Below, piece after piece: positions 8,800-18,008 of a stretch of DNA of 64,000 nucleotides. Position 1 is the stretch's first letter, and every line of letters begins with the position of its first letter. The stretch lies in the NCBI RefSeq assembly GCF_021568855.1, contig NZ_JAKGUG010000005.1, positions 1 through 64,000 of the forward strand. The letters run 5' to 3'. The notes under the pieces are model-generated. The model was given only the letters and a program-made list of their open reading frames with translations, ran no database searches and had not been told where the DNA came from. This DNA is from Dethiosulfovibrio russensis (GTDB taxonomy: Bacteria; Synergistota; Synergistia; Synergistales; Dethiosulfovibrionaceae). The position numbers and the translations under genes are program-made.

Positions 8800-9983
8800 C
8801 AGTTCTTCAGACCTTCGGTAATGGCGATGAACTCCTTCTTCAGCCTATCGTTGGAGAAAACCACCACGTCGGGAATCTCCAAAGAGGCTAGAGCGTCGAA
8901 ATCCTTCCTGTTGGCCTTGACCAAATCAAGCAGTCCTCTGGCGAGCCTCATAGTCCTGTAGGCGTTGTAGGCCACTCCGTAATCCCTTCCGAAGGCATCC
9001 ACGTTTTTCAAGGCAAAATCCCTCTGTTCCTCCAGATATCCCCTGTATGCCTCTATAGCCCTGAGGGTTATGGCGGTAGAATCGAGATTGCTCCTCAGAA
9101 GAGCCCTCTGTGAGGAGGTAAGAGACGGATCGCCCATCTGAGCCCCCATCTCCGCGGCAAGGCCTTCGGCGGAGGTCTCCATGTCGTTCAGTTCCGGAAT
9201 ATAGCGGTTCTCTATCTTCTCCACGAATCTCTCGTTCATGACCAGACAGGTCCGAATCAGCAGGGCATAGATGCCGTAGTACCTCTTGGCCACGGAGATA
9301 TCGTCCGATGAGCTCTCCATCAGCTCGGTCAACTTGTCCGCAAAGAACCTGACGTTGAGGTAGACCCCCTGCATGGCCACTATATCGTCGGCGGTGACCC
9401 CCGCCAGCATTCCACGGATGCTCTCGTCCGATCCGTTCACCCCGGATTTTTTCATCGCAGACACGAAGTCATCCTCCAGGGAGTCCAGAGCTCTTTCGTC
9501 GGATACCATGGCCTCCGTCTCCGACTCTATAGTCTCGTCCAGATCGTCCTTGCCTCGGTTGAGAAGCCCTCCCTCGGAAGGAGCGGAGACCCTACGTTCC
9601 TGAAGCAACGCCAACTTGGCCCTTCGCGAGGCGATCCTCTCTCTCAAAGCCATTATCTCCGCCCGAATATTTGAGGCCTCCGAATCGGCCAATATCGCCA
9701 CGACCTCCTCCAAGATGGAGTCGATCTTTCTGTCGTTTTTCGATCTGTCGTTCCCGATCAGCCGTTCATCCGGAAGGTATTCGGCCTCGTCGAGACGCCC
9801 CAGTGCATCGTCCAACTCCCCCATCGCATCATCCCACAGGGAGGAAAATCTGTCCGAGTCAGACCCTGTAAGCCAGGATGGGAGGGACAGAGAGGGCAAC
9901 TTCAGATCCCATTCGTAGGCAGGGGAACAGATCAACAACAAAGAGGCTAAAAACGCACAAAGACGGGATGTCATACAATTCAT
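8799..9983 (-). CDS. Secreted coiled-coil protein of unknown function
   Basis: I do not recognise the family. The 394-residue product has a hydrophobic N-terminal segment (about residues 4-22) that looks like a signal peptide, then mostly charged helical sequence with probable coiled coils at about 125-200. No catalytic motif is evident. It starts right after the stop of the 650-residue gene, so the two are almost certainly co-expressed and may act together in the envelope. A Met at residue 4 is an equally good start. Confidence 0.6.
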   Translation of the reverse strand: MNCMTSRLCAFLASLLLICSPAYEWDLKLPSLSLPSWLTGSDSDRFSSLWDDAMGELDDALGRLDEAEYLPDERLIGNDRSKNDRKIDSILEEVVAILADSEASNIRAEIMALRERIASRRAKLALLQERRVSAPSEGGLLNRGKDDLDETIESETEAMVSDERALDSLEDDFVSAMKKSGVNGSDESIRGMLAGVTADDIVAMQGVYLNVRFFADKLTELMESSSDDISVAKRYYGIYALLIRTCLVMNERFVEKIENRYIPELNDMETSAEGLAAEMGAQMGDPSLTSSQRALLRSNLDSTAITLRAIEAYRGYLEEQRDFALKNVDAFGRDYGVAYNAYRTMRLARGLLDLVKANRKDFDALASLEIPDVVVFSNDRLKKEFIAITEGLKN

Positions 9984-11936
9984 CTATTTGATCAACTTCA
10001 CCGAGATACTGCCCTCTCGCTTGGAGGAAACCCTCATAACCAAGGACGATATGTGGGAGGACCCTTCCATGAAGGCCTCGACCCCTTTCCGAATATCGTC
10101 GTCCTGGAGGAAAATGCTGTTGGCGTCCACTATATCCTTGACCGCCTCGCGAAGGTCGGCGACGGAGATCGCCATTACCGCCAGATTACCCTCGTCCAGA
10201 ATCGGAACCAGAACGGCAGGTACCTTTCCGGGAAGACCGATCCTCTCGTAGTCCACCGCTCCGAGAACCAACCGTCTATCTCCCACCGCGACAGTCGCAC
10301 TGACCATGCCGTTCATGCCGTAGGCCTTGCTCCAACCGTCCAGGTCCAGTTCTTTCAGCCCTACGGGAGGGGCCATTGCGTATATCCTTGGCAGGGCCTC
10401 CGCGACTTTGGCCAGCACGTCGGATTTCTCAGGCTCCATCAGAAGGAACAACCCCGGCACGTCCCCTATGGGACTTCTGCTCCTGGCCCCCAGTACAAGA
10501 GAGATCCGACCGCCCAGAAGATCAAGGAGGTCCCCCACCTCGAGCCCCGTCGCCTCGTAAAGCTGCTCCATTCCTCTGTCGAACTCCTCCATGTCCCCGG
10601 AGGACAGACTACTACCGAGAGACGCGAACAATCTGTCCCTGTCGATTCTGGCCAATCGTGCCGAGAGGAAACCGAGGATCCGATCTCCCAGCAAGGGAAT
10701 GTCTTTACCTATAGGAAGAAGAGCTCCTCCGACGGTAGGATCGACGAAGAGGTCCATGGCGTTGGTGAACCATTTGAGAGAGATCTCCTCCGTTTCCCCC
10801 AGCAAAGCCACCTCGAAATCCAGAGGATCCTTGCTATAAAGGGCCATCTCATCGTCCATCTCGGACCGAAGCAGTTCGTTGGAGACGAAGGCCTTCATCA
10901 GAATCTGAGGCGAGCCCTCGAAACGACAGCTTGCGTCGACGGTTTTTCCATGTCCCGATGCGACGTCGATCATTTCCCTCAGCCCCTTGCCGGAAAGGGC
11001 TATCAGCACCGTCTTTCTGTCCTGTTTCCACAAGGCGGAGTAAAGCCTGGGCATATCGTCGTCGTCGGGGAACTCCACTATGGAAAGGGGTATGAGTTCC
11101 TTCCCCAGCTCTTCATCGAAAGGCTTCAGAACCACCTCTTCGTCGTCGGCCATACGGGACACTGTCAACCTCATAGCGTCGGATGGATCCACGTCCTCCA
11201 GGGACCTGAAGGCCCCGTAGACAGAGGCGATCTCGTCGGACTTCACCGTGAGAACCATCGCTCCCTCGGCGACCGGAGGCATCTGATCGGCGATCTCGTC
11301 CATCTCCTTCTCGGAAACGGAGTTGCCTGCTAGTTCTTTGAAAAGCCCTATCGGGGCGTTCCATCGAATAAAAAAGGACACCTGGTCCTCCTCGGAAGCG
11401 GGGAGAAAGCTCTCCGGTATGGCCGACTCGGGAACAACTGCCGCCTTCCGGCTCTCTAACTTTCCGGAGGAAATGACGGGGACCTGTTTTTCTGCACTTT
11501 CACCGTCCAGAACGGGGAAAATCCTGTCGAAGCTGGATCTCTCCTCAGCAATTTTTCCATTTACTAGACCGTAAACCCTTCGATAAGAAAAGGTCTTGGT
11601 CCTCTCGTCAGGGTAGGTGATGGTCATGACATCCTCGACTGGAAGTCCCGTCTCTCCATCTTTCTCTACGACCCGTCCCACCGATAACCTATCGAATCGA
11701 ACGGTCGCATCCATTCTATTGAGTCTAACGATCCAGGACAGGGTCTCTCTACCGTAATCGGTATCCACGTCAAGAAACGGAGAGAGATTCTCCAAATTGC
11801 CGTCCGAGACTGACCTCTCCAGAGCACCGTAATAATCCTCGATAAAATTCGACATATCCGCCCCGTAGGATATCCCACAAAGCGCGGTTACCACCAGGGA
11901 CAGGGCTAAAAGCGACAAAAGCTTGCGCATTCTCAT
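9984..11936 (-). CDS. Large secreted protein of unknown function
   Basis: A 650-residue protein with a signal peptide (residues 1-25, ending SYGA). The remainder alternates short strands and helices with many acidic residues. The late region (about residues 470-620) has repeated short hydrophobic strands such as RISLVLGARSRSP and VAVGDRRLVLGAVD. This is loosely reminiscent of DUF3352-type proteins, but I cannot assign a family with certainty. AGGAGG lies upstream of the ATG. It is the first gene of a two-gene unit with the coiled-coil protein downstream. Confidence 0.6.
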   Translation of the reverse strand: MRMRKLLSLLALSLVVTALCGISYGADMSNFIEDYYGALERSVSDGNLENLSPFLDVDTDYGRETLSWIVRLNRMDATVRFDRLSVGRVVEKDGETGLPVEDVMTITYPDERTKTFSYRRVYGLVNGKIAEERSSFDRIFPVLDGESAEKQVPVISSGKLESRKAAVVPESAIPESFLPASEEDQVSFFIRWNAPIGLFKELAGNSVSEKEMDEIADQMPPVAEGAMVLTVKSDEIASVYGAFRSLEDVDPSDAMRLTVSRMADDEEVVLKPFDEELGKELIPLSIVEFPDDDDMPRLYSALWKQDRKTVLIALSGKGLREMIDVASGHGKTVDASCRFEGSPQILMKAFVSNELLRSEMDDEMALYSKDPLDFEVALLGETEEISLKWFTNAMDLFVDPTVGGALLPIGKDIPLLGDRILGFLSARLARIDRDRLFASLGSSLSSGDMEEFDRGMEQLYEATGLEVGDLLDLLGGRISLVLGARSRSPIGDVPGLFLLMEPEKSDVLAKVAEALPRIYAMAPPVGLKELDLDGWSKAYGMNGMVSATVAVGDRRLVLGAVDYERIGLPGKVPAVLVPILDEGNLAVMAISVADLREAVKDIVDANSIFLQDDDIRKGVEAFMEGSSHISSLVMRVSSKREGSISVKLIK

Positions 11937-12037
11937 CGGGTTTACCTCCTCGTTTTGAGTTTATTCGGCCCCGGATATCTCAACCCCAAAAAAAAGGGAG
12001 AAACCTCCAGATTCTAAGATTATGACACATAGAGGCG

Positions 12038-12937
12038 CTATACCCCAAGCCTCGACCTCACATTCTCGTCTATGGCCGCCATAACCCCGTTCTTATCGGC
12101 CAACCAGGAAGGGGCCACCAAACGTCCGCCCCACACGTCAGCGGTAAGTCTCTGGACCACGAAGCGACTGCCCTCCAGGGCCAGAACTTCGGCGACCTTC
12201 GAGACGTATCGATCCATCGACAGGGGCTCGAACCGTCCACTCATATAAAGATCCTCCAAGGGGGTACACCTCAGGACGTAGAGAGGATGGAATTTTAGGC
12301 CGGTGACGCCACGGTCCAAAAGCCACCTGGCCGAACGGAGAAGCTGGTCGTCCCGTTCACCGGGAATACCTGCTATCAGGTGTGCCGACACTGAAAAAGG
12401 TTCATCGAGACACCTGTTCAGAGTATCTTCGACACAGGCCAGATCGTGCCCTCTTCTCAACCATCTCAGACTGTCCTCGTCGGTGGTCTGCACCCCCAGC
12501 TCCAACCAGACCTCGAAGTCAGATCTACAGAGAGAGGAAAGATAGGAGACGACCTCGTCCGAGACGATATCTGGCCTGGTTCCCACGGCTAACCCTAAAA
12601 CCGGAAGATGACGAGTGGCCTCGGCTTGGGCTCTTTCGATCGCCTCTTTAAGTCTACCCAGAGGACCGTAGGTCGATGAATAACTTTGAAAGTAAAGGAT
12701 ACAGCCTTTAGCTTTGTAGTGTTCTACGGCTGACTTCATGCCTTTTCGAACCTGAAGTTCCAGACTTTCTCCTCTCATCCAGGCCCCGTTACCTCCCCCG
12801 GACGAATCACAGAAGATGCAGCCCCCCTCCCCCAGGCCGTTCCTGTTGGGACAACCGGAACCTATGTCCAGGCTTATCTTCTGGACACGGTTTCCAAACC
12901 TACGCCTAAGATCGGCTGACCATTTTTTATACAGCAA
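12038..12937 (-). CDS. Radical SAM protein, TIGR01212/YhcC-like
   Basis: A roughly 299-residue radical SAM enzyme. The cluster-binding cysteines appear as CPNRN, then GGCIFC nine and twelve residues further on, the spacing typical of the YhcC-like group and unlike the classic CX3CX2C. HLIAGIPGERDDQLL near residue 190 matches the family. I placed the start at a TTG (12937) because GGAGGTGTTTC immediately precedes it; a longer frame to 13012 adds a hydrophobic stretch without family similarity. Members are poorly characterised and may act in tRNA or cofactor modification. Confidence 0.8.
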   Translation of the reverse strand: MLYKKWSADLRRRFGNRVQKISLDIGSGCPNRNGLGEGGCIFCDSSGGGNGAWMRGESLELQVRKGMKSAVEHYKAKGCILYFQSYSSTYGPLGRLKEAIERAQAEATRHLPVLGLAVGTRPDIVSDEVVSYLSSLCRSDFEVWLELGVQTTDEDSLRWLRRGHDLACVEDTLNRCLDEPFSVSAHLIAGIPGERDDQLLRSARWLLDRGVTGLKFHPLYVLRCTPLEDLYMSGRFEPLSMDRYVSKVAEVLALEGSRFVVQRLTADVWGGRLVAPSWLADKNGVMAAIDENVRSRLGV

Positions 12938-12996
12938 AGAAACACCTCCAGCTCCAGACAATCGAACTAACGGATACGAAAAACATAAAAATACAC

Positions 12997-13026
12997 TTGA
13001 CTTTACCCTCAATTAGGCCCTATCGT
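12997..13026 (+). promoter_or_regulatory. Candidate sigma-70-type promoter of the chemoreceptor gene
   Basis: TTGACT at 12997-13002 and TATCGT at 13021-13026 are separated by 18 bases, about 80 bases before the chemoreceptor ATG. The -35 is good and the -10 is weak. I see no clear flagellar sigma-28 consensus here. Confidence 0.4.
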
Positions 13027-13105
13027 TGAGTGGTAATATTCATTTTTGTTCATTCAGAGATTCGAAAAAACCCTACATCTACGAAAAGAGAGGAGATGTA
13101 AAAAA

Positions 13106-15211
13106 ATGAAACTATTGAACAGAATGACGATAAAGGCAAAACTGGTGATCGCCTTCGGATTTCTCATATCGGCCATGATATCGGTATCAACCGTAGGTAT
13201 AGATGGCATGGCAAAAATAGCTCGAAGGGTAAAACTAGCCGACGACATGAACCGTCTGGTGAAGATGGCACGACAGGTTAGGGTAAACGAGAAAAACTAT
13301 ATCATACGCCAAGATGCCGCCTCTCGTGAAGCGGTGTCCGAGGAGATCTCAAATATAAAAAAGCAGATATCCCTCAGCAAGGAACTTTTTCTCGATGAAA
13401 ATAAAAAAGCAAATCTGGGAAAAACCGAGGTCATTTTACAGCATTACGAGAAAAGCATCTTTTCCTTGATAGAGGCTATAGATGAAAAGACGAACTCTCA
13501 GATTAAAATGGAAGAGTCGGCTAGAAACGCACTTAATTTAGCAGAGGAAATCCGAAAAAGACAAAAAGAAATGACTGCACAGCTTATGGAAGAGTTTCGC
13601 AAAAACGACGCTCTTTTCGGAGAGGACATAATCTTCACAGCTGACATGCTTTCGGAGGGGAACGACAGGGCCGATGTAGCCAACAGACTCATAAAACTAG
13701 TCCTACAGGCAAGAAGGGAGGAAAAGAACTTTATCCTAAGAGAAGACGAAGAATTCTACAAAAACGCCGTCTCTTCGTTGGAAAACCTTATAGGACAGGC
13801 TAAGATATTGGGAGAAAGCTCTCCAGATCAAGAGATAAAGAAGCTTACAGAAGGCATAATATCCGCTTCGAATGCATATAAAGAAGCTCTCGATTTATAT
13901 CGAAAAAGCTGGGAAAAAGCCAGCGCTCAGACACCTATTCTACTGGAAAACGCAAGATCGTTCGTGAAATTAGCGGAAGACCTTCGTGCCGACGAAAAAG
14001 ATGCAACCGCTTTGGCCGAAAAAGTCACGGCTAGAATTTTTATGTCGATCGCCATAGCCTCGGTTTTGTTCGGCATCGTCTCGGCCTGGCTAATAACGTC
14101 AAGTATACTGAAGTCCATATCTGAGAAAATAAAGCTCATAGAAAAATTCAGCGACAAAGATCTAACTGTAAACTTCAGGACCGATAGCAAAGACGAACTG
14201 GCAAGAATAAACGTCGCCCTGGAGTCGATGGGAAAAGCGATTTCGCAAAGTTTTATGCATTTAAAAGAAAAGGCCGATAGATTCGCCGATATGTCGGAAA
14301 ACATGGCGGCCCTGTCGGAGGAGACGGCAGCATCGATAACCGAGATAGAGACATCGGTCGACCGTTCTACCGAACTGGCAGAGAGCAACTCGGCCGGTCT
14401 GGAAGAGGCTAACGCCGGAATAGAGGAAGTAGCAGGAGGAGCTACCAACAGTGCCTCTTCGGCGGCAAAGGGACTGGAAGCAGCGGAAGAAACCGGTCAT
14501 AGAAGTAGGGAAGCGATGAATTCGATGAAAGAAGTCTCCGATAGAATGACCCAACTAGGAGAACATTCAAAACTGATAACCAAGACGATGGAGTCCGTTG
14601 GACATTCGGTAACAGGAATATCCGGTTTCGTGGAGACCATCGCCACCATAGCCGATCAGACTAATCTGTTGGCCCTTAACGCGGCTATTGAAGCGGCAAG
14701 AGCGGGAGATGCAGGAAAGGGCTTTGCCGTCGTGGCGGAGGAAGTAAGAAAGCTGGCAGAGGAATCCAATCAAGCGGCTCAGGAGGTAGGACGGGTTATA
14801 GCGGAGCTGAAAGAACATTCGTCTGAAGCAGAACAGGCTATGAACAGATCGAACGACCTGGTACAGGAAACCCTAGGAGTCACAGAAAAAACCAGAGAAG
14901 ACATGGAAGAGATGCTGTCCGTTGCGGAATCGCTGCAGGAGGTAGTAAGATCTGTAGCCACTACGGCGGAGGAACAGGCCGCCTCTTCTCAGGAGATGGC
15001 ATCATCCATAGACATGATAACCAAAGGGACGGTGGAGATGGTTGAGGCGTTCGAGACCATCAAAAACTCCGTCGTTGAAACAGCCAAAGCATCTCGAGGT
15101 TTCGCAGAAGACTCGCAGGAAATCTCCTCCGGTGCCGCGGAAATACAGTCCATCGTCGGGGAATTCAGGATAGAAAATCAAGGAAGAGAACTCTGTCCCG
15201 TAGAGCGGTAG
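13106..15211 (+). CDS. Methyl-accepting chemotaxis protein
   Basis: A 701-residue chemoreceptor. A first membrane helix (about residues 10-30) is followed by a helical periplasmic sensor of about 280 residues, rich in Lys/Glu and without a recognisable Cache or PAS fold (a bimodular helical type is possible). A second membrane helix follows (about 310-335). The cytoplasmic hairpin bears the conserved tip [20 protein letters not shown] and [17 protein letters not shown]. No C-terminal CheR-binding pentapeptide is apparent. The start at 13106 follows GAGGAGATGT. No other chemotaxis gene is adjacent, so the ligand cannot be deduced. Confidence 0.93.
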   Translation: MKLLNRMTIKAKLVIAFGFLISAMISVSTVGIDGMAKIARRVKLADDMNRLVKMARQVRVNEKNYIIRQDAASREAVSEEISNIKKQISLSKELFLDENKKANLGKTEVILQHYEKSIFSLIEAIDEKTNSQIKMEESARNALNLAEEIRKRQKEMTAQLMEEFRKNDALFGEDIIFTADMLSEGNDRADVANRLIKLVLQARREEKNFILREDEEFYKNAVSSLENLIGQAKILGESSPDQEIKKLTEGIISASNAYKEALDLYRKSWEKASAQTPILLENARSFVKLAEDLRADEKDATALAEKVTARIFMSIAIASVLFGIVSAWLITSSILKSISEKIKLIEKFSDKDLTVNFRTDSKDELARINVALESMGKAISQSFMHLKEKADRFADMSENMAALSEETAASITEIETSVDRSTELAESNSAGLEEANAGIEEVAGGATNSASSAAKGLEAAEETGHRSREAMNSMKEVSDRMTQLGEHSKLITKTMESVGHSVTGISGFVETIATIADQTNLLALNAAIEAARAGDAGKGFAVVAEEVRKLAEESNQAAQEVGRVIAELKEHSSEAEQAMNRSNDLVQETLGVTEKTREDMEEMLSVAESLQEVVRSVATTAEEQAASSQEMASSIDMITKGTVEMVEAFETIKNSVVETAKASRGFAEDSQEISSGAAEIQSIVGEFRIENQGRELCPVER

Positions 15212-15269
15212 ACCTGAAGGCCAAAGGGTGGTAGTCTAGTGGGAAAAGCAGCGCTTCGGGGGGACTCAG

Positions 15270-15812
15270 ATGAACGATGGAAGGTTCAAGACGAAAAAAG
15301 AAGAGATAATGGCTGCCATCAAGGAAAGCGGCTTTCGTATGACCCGACAGAGGGATCTCATAGTGGCTACGGTGCTGGAGCGGATAGAGAAAGAGGACAT
15401 CGCTCCGGGAATGCAGGAGATACTTACCTCGGTCCAGGAGCTGGATCCTTCTATAGGGATGGCCACCATATACAGAACGGTCGAAGTGCTGTCCAAGCTG
15501 GGATTCATAAGCCTGATAGACCAAGGAGAGGGGTTCAACAGGGTAACCCTCAACCAGGGAGATATCACCATACACGCCTTTTGCCGAAACTGCGGTAAAT
15601 CGATCTCCATACCGAACGAAAAGGACTTGGTCGACTCCATAAGAGAACTAACTCTGTGCGATGAATTCACTCTTCTTCCTCAGGCCTTCAGGATATGCGG
15701 CATATGCGATGACTGCCGCAGCAAAGGCGTTTCATTAGAAGACCTACCTCCCGGTCGAGGACGGGGGATGGGACGAAGATGCAGAAGGAGACGGGGATAT
15801 AAGGAAGATTGA
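15270..15812 (+). CDS. Fur-family metal- or peroxide-responsive repressor with Arg/Gly-rich tail
   Basis: A 180-residue Fur/PerR-type regulator. The winged helix covers about residues 15-85 (GFRMTRQRDLIVATVLE, SIGMATIYRTVEVLSKLG). The dimerisation domain contains IHAFCRNCG and, later, CGICDDC, the paired-cysteine structural zinc site. The end is unusual: about 20 residues rich in Arg and Gly (GRGRGMGRRCRRRRG). The family binds AT-rich palindromes, and one such palindrome lies immediately after this gene at 15842, in the promoter of the Fe-S ATPase operon. Iron or redox sensing is therefore likely, but the exact subtype cannot be fixed from sequence. Confidence 0.88.
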   Translation: MNDGRFKTKKEEIMAAIKESGFRMTRQRDLIVATVLERIEKEDIAPGMQEILTSVQELDPSIGMATIYRTVEVLSKLGFISLIDQGEGFNRVTLNQGDITIHAFCRNCGKSISIPNEKDLVDSIRELTLCDEFTLLPQAFRICGICDDCRSKGVSLEDLPPGRGRGMGRRCRRRRGYKED

Positions 15813-15837
15813 CATATTAGCCGAATGGACTTATCCT
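15809..15837 (+). promoter_or_regulatory. Strong promoter of the NifX-like/Fe-S ATPase operon
   Basis: A consensus -35 TTGACA (15809-15814) and a -10 TATCCT (15832-15837) are separated by 17 bases. The -35 overlaps the stop codon of the Fur-family gene. Transcription would begin inside the palindrome at 15842-15858, the usual position of a repressor operator. Confidence 0.7.
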
Positions 15838-15875
15838 GCTTATGATAATCAATATCATGAGCAGGATTTTTTTTC
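15833..15875 (+). terminator. Intrinsic terminator of the Fur-family gene, overlapping promoter and operator
   Basis: A 15-base-pair stem (one G-U) runs from 15833 to 15867 with loop ATCAA and is followed by eight T residues. It lies 20 bases after the Fur-family stop and can end that transcript. The left arm also carries the -10 of the next promoter, so the downstream transcript begins inside the hairpin and would escape termination. Confidence 0.75.
15842..15858. promoter_or_regulatory. Fur-box-like operator
   Basis: The perfect inverted repeat ATGATA-N5-TATCAT resembles half-sites of the Fur consensus (GATAATGATAATCATTATC). It covers the predicted transcription start of the downstream operon and is 30 bases after a Fur-family gene. 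A related but imperfect sequence (ATGATA then TATCAA with a longer gap) lies upstream of the second NifX-like gene near 18355-18380. Confidence 0.6.
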
Positions 15876-15892
15876 GAGGAGGAAGAGACACC

Positions 15893-16243
15893 ATGAAGAT
15901 AGCTTTTCCAGTTGAAAAGGGGCTTATATGCCCTCATTTCGGCCATGCACCGGAGTTCGTATTCGTAGAAATAAAGGACGGAGTTCAGGGGAAAAGGGAG
16001 ACGGAAACGCCTCCTAAACACGAACCAGGGGTGCTCCCGAGATGGCTCAAGGAAAATGGTACGGATGTACTCGTCTCGGGAGGACTGGGCAGCAGAGCGT
16101 CGGAGATTCTGGTCTCCCAGGGAATTCAGGTGATCACCGGCATAACCGGTCCGATAGACCAGGCCATAGCCAAGCTCGTCGACGGTGAACTGAAGGGAAC
16201 CGGATCCCTCTGCTCTCACGATCACGGAGATTGCGACCACTGA
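15893..16243 (+). CDS. NifX/NifB C-terminal-like protein (dinitrogenase iron-molybdenum cofactor family)
   Basis: A 116-residue single-domain protein of the NifX/NifB-C/YaeC group, with KIAFPVEKGLICPHFGHAPEF at the start and a ribonuclease H-like fold in known members. The C-terminus is rich in His, Cys and Asp (CSHDHGDCDH), suggesting metal binding. In anaerobes this family often accompanies MinD-type ATPases with ferredoxin domains, as here. No nitrogenase genes are present, so a role in nitrogen fixation is not implied; handling of Fe-S or other metal clusters is more likely. The start follows CGAGGAGGAAGAG. Confidence 0.85.
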   Translation: MKIAFPVEKGLICPHFGHAPEFVFVEIKDGVQGKRETETPPKHEPGVLPRWLKENGTDVLVSGGLGSRASEILVSQGIQVITGITGPIDQAIAKLVDGELKGTGSLCSHDHGDCDH

Positions 16244-16244
16244 T

Positions 16245-17090
16245 ATGACCGTATTGGCAGTAGCCAGCGGAAAGGGAGGAACCGGCAAGAGTTGCATCGC
16301 CTCTTCCTTGGCCTTGGCCGCTGGACAGGTCGTGGCGGTGGACGCCGACGTAGAGGAGCCCAACCTAGGCAAGCTTTTGGGCATGGCTCCGAAGGAGATA
16401 TACTCTGTGTCCCTTCCCATGCCCGTTTTCGACGAAAAACTGTGCAAGAGATGCGGCCTATGCGCCAAGGAATGCCGGTTCAACGCACTGGTGCAGTTCG
16501 GAGATCTTCTGCCCAGGTTGAACGAAGGACTATGTCACGGTTGCGGCGTTTGTTCCATGGTATGCCCTCATGGGGCGATAACCGAGGGGTCTCATGTCAT
16601 AGGCAAGGTCTCCAGAGATCAAGCGGGAGATCTTGCCTTCCTGGAGGGTAGGCTCGACGTGGGATGCCCCAACCCGGTACCGGTCATAAAATCCGTAATA
16701 GATACGGCAAAGGAAGAGGGAGATCTCATAATAGTGGACTCACCTCCCGGGACGGCTTGCTCCATGGTCGAGGCAACCGAGCAGGCGGACTACGTATTGC
16801 TGGTCACCGAGGGAACTCCTTTCGGAATGGCGGACCTTAAACTCGCCCTCGAGGTAGTGTCGGATCTGAAACGTCCGGCAGGGGTCGTGGTAAACCGCAG
16901 CGATCTAGGCGGGAGCGATCCCGAGGAGATCTGTCGTCGCCACGACGTACCGGTCCTCGCCAGGCTCCTCTTTTCCAGACAGGTAGCTCAGGTCTACGGA
17001 CTAGGAGAGTCTCCCTACAGAGGATCGTCCCTCTGGAGAGAACAGATGGACCGCCTCTGGAATTCGGTCAAGAAGGAGGCGGGACTATGA
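16245..17090 (+). CDS. MinD/Mrp-like P-loop ATPase with inserted 2[4Fe-4S] ferredoxin domain (first copy)
   Basis: A 281-residue ATPase with the deviant Walker A SGKGGTGKSC at residues 8-17. An inserted bacterial ferredoxin segment carries CKRCGLCAKEC (about 67-77) and CHGCGVCSMVCP (about 97-108). The switch region is VDSPPGTACS near 165. The family is linked to Fe-S cluster carriage or assembly, but the precise task is unknown. It lies one base after the NifX-like stop and overlaps the next paralogue by four bases. Confidence 0.9.
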   Translation: MTVLAVASGKGGTGKSCIASSLALAAGQVVAVDADVEEPNLGKLLGMAPKEIYSVSLPMPVFDEKLCKRCGLCAKECRFNALVQFGDLLPRLNEGLCHGCGVCSMVCPHGAITEGSHVIGKVSRDQAGDLAFLEGRLDVGCPNPVPVIKSVIDTAKEEGDLIIVDSPPGTACSMVEATEQADYVLLVTEGTPFGMADLKLALEVVSDLKRPAGVVVNRSDLGGSDPEEICRRHDVPVLARLLFSRQVAQVYGLGESPYRGSSLWREQMDRLWNSVKKEAGL

Positions 17091-17947
17091 AAGAGATAGT
17101 CATAGTAAGCGGCAAAGGCGGCACCGGGAAAACCTCGGTAACAGCCGCCCTTGCCTCTCTTGCCTCTCAGGAAGGGGTCGTGCTCTGCGACGCAGACGTC
17201 GACGCACCGGACCTGTGGTTGTTGATTCCTCCCAAGAAACAGGAGGAAATCCTCTTCATGGGCATGGACGGCGCAGAGGTGGACGAAGCGGTCTGCATTG
17301 GATGCGGGAAATGTCGTGGTTTCTGTCGTTTCGACGCAGTGGCCATGGTGGACGGCAGGGCCCGCATAAGACAGGGCAAATGCGAGGGCTGCGCAGGCTG
17401 CACCATGGTATGTCCCGTCCAGGCCATATCCATGGTTCCAAGACGACAGGGAAGTTGGTTCAAGGCCGAGACGGAAAAGGGCAAACTGGTCTATGCCAGA
17501 CTATATCCCGGAGGGGAGAACAGCGGGATGCTGGTCACCACCGTCAAAAAAGCGGCGGAGGAAACGGCTAAAAGAGAGGGACACCCCTTCGTTTTGGTGG
17601 ACGGACCTCCCGGAATAGCCTGCCCTGCCATAGCTGCTTTGACTGGAGCTTCTCTGGCGGTAGCGGTCACTGAGCCGACCGAATCGGGCATACACGACCT
17701 GCTCCGGCTACATCAGATAGCAACCAAGCTGGACGTACCTACGGCGGTCGTACTGAATAAATGGGACGTGACCTCCTTAGCTCCCAGGGTCAGAGAGGTC
17801 TGTTTGGAGACAGGTATCCCCATCCTGGGAGAGATCCCCTTCTCCAAGGAGATCCCCGAGGCGGTGGCTTCCGCCAAGGTTCCTTTAGAACCGATGACCC
17901 CTGCGATACAGAAGATCTGGTCAGACATAAAGGAACTGACGAAATAG
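17087..17947 (+). CDS. MinD/Mrp-like P-loop ATPase with inserted 2[4Fe-4S] ferredoxin domain (second copy)
   Basis: A paralogue of the preceding gene (286 residues), with Walker A SGKGGTGKTS at residues 8-17 and ferredoxin motifs CIGCGKCRGFC (about 65-75) and CEGCAGCTMVCP (about 96-107). VDGPPGIACPA near 170 is the switch II region. Such proteins are usually encoded as tandem pairs and probably form a heterodimer. It ends the operon before a strong terminator at 17951. Confidence 0.9.
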   Translation: MKEIVIVSGKGGTGKTSVTAALASLASQEGVVLCDADVDAPDLWLLIPPKKQEEILFMGMDGAEVDEAVCIGCGKCRGFCRFDAVAMVDGRARIRQGKCEGCAGCTMVCPVQAISMVPRRQGSWFKAETEKGKLVYARLYPGGENSGMLVTTVKKAAEETAKREGHPFVLVDGPPGIACPAIAALTGASLAVAVTEPTESGIHDLLRLHQIATKLDVPTAVVLNKWDVTSLAPRVREVCLETGIPILGEIPFSKEIPEAVASAKVPLEPMTPAIQKIWSDIKELTK

Positions 17948-17950
17948 CGA

Positions 17951-17991
17951 AGAGGGTCGAGCCTGAAAAAGGTTCGACCCTCTCTTATTTT
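17951..17991 (+). terminator. Intrinsic terminator after the Fe-S ATPase pair
   Basis: A 13-base-pair stem (AGAGGGTCGA arm, one G-U) with a seven-base loop is followed by a T-rich tract. It starts three bases after the stop codon of the second ATPase gene. Confidence 0.85.
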
Positions 17992-18008
17992 CTTGAAAAA
18001 AGAAAGCT

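Noticed and set aside
10053-11333. Long plus-strand open frame of 426 codons
   Set aside because: It is antisense to the 650-residue secreted protein gene and has no SD, no family pattern and a composition typical of a shadow frame.
15212-15269. tRNA-like fragment (GTGGTAGTCTAGTGG)
   Set aside because: A few bases recall a tRNA D-arm, but no acceptor, anticodon or T stem can be formed around it.
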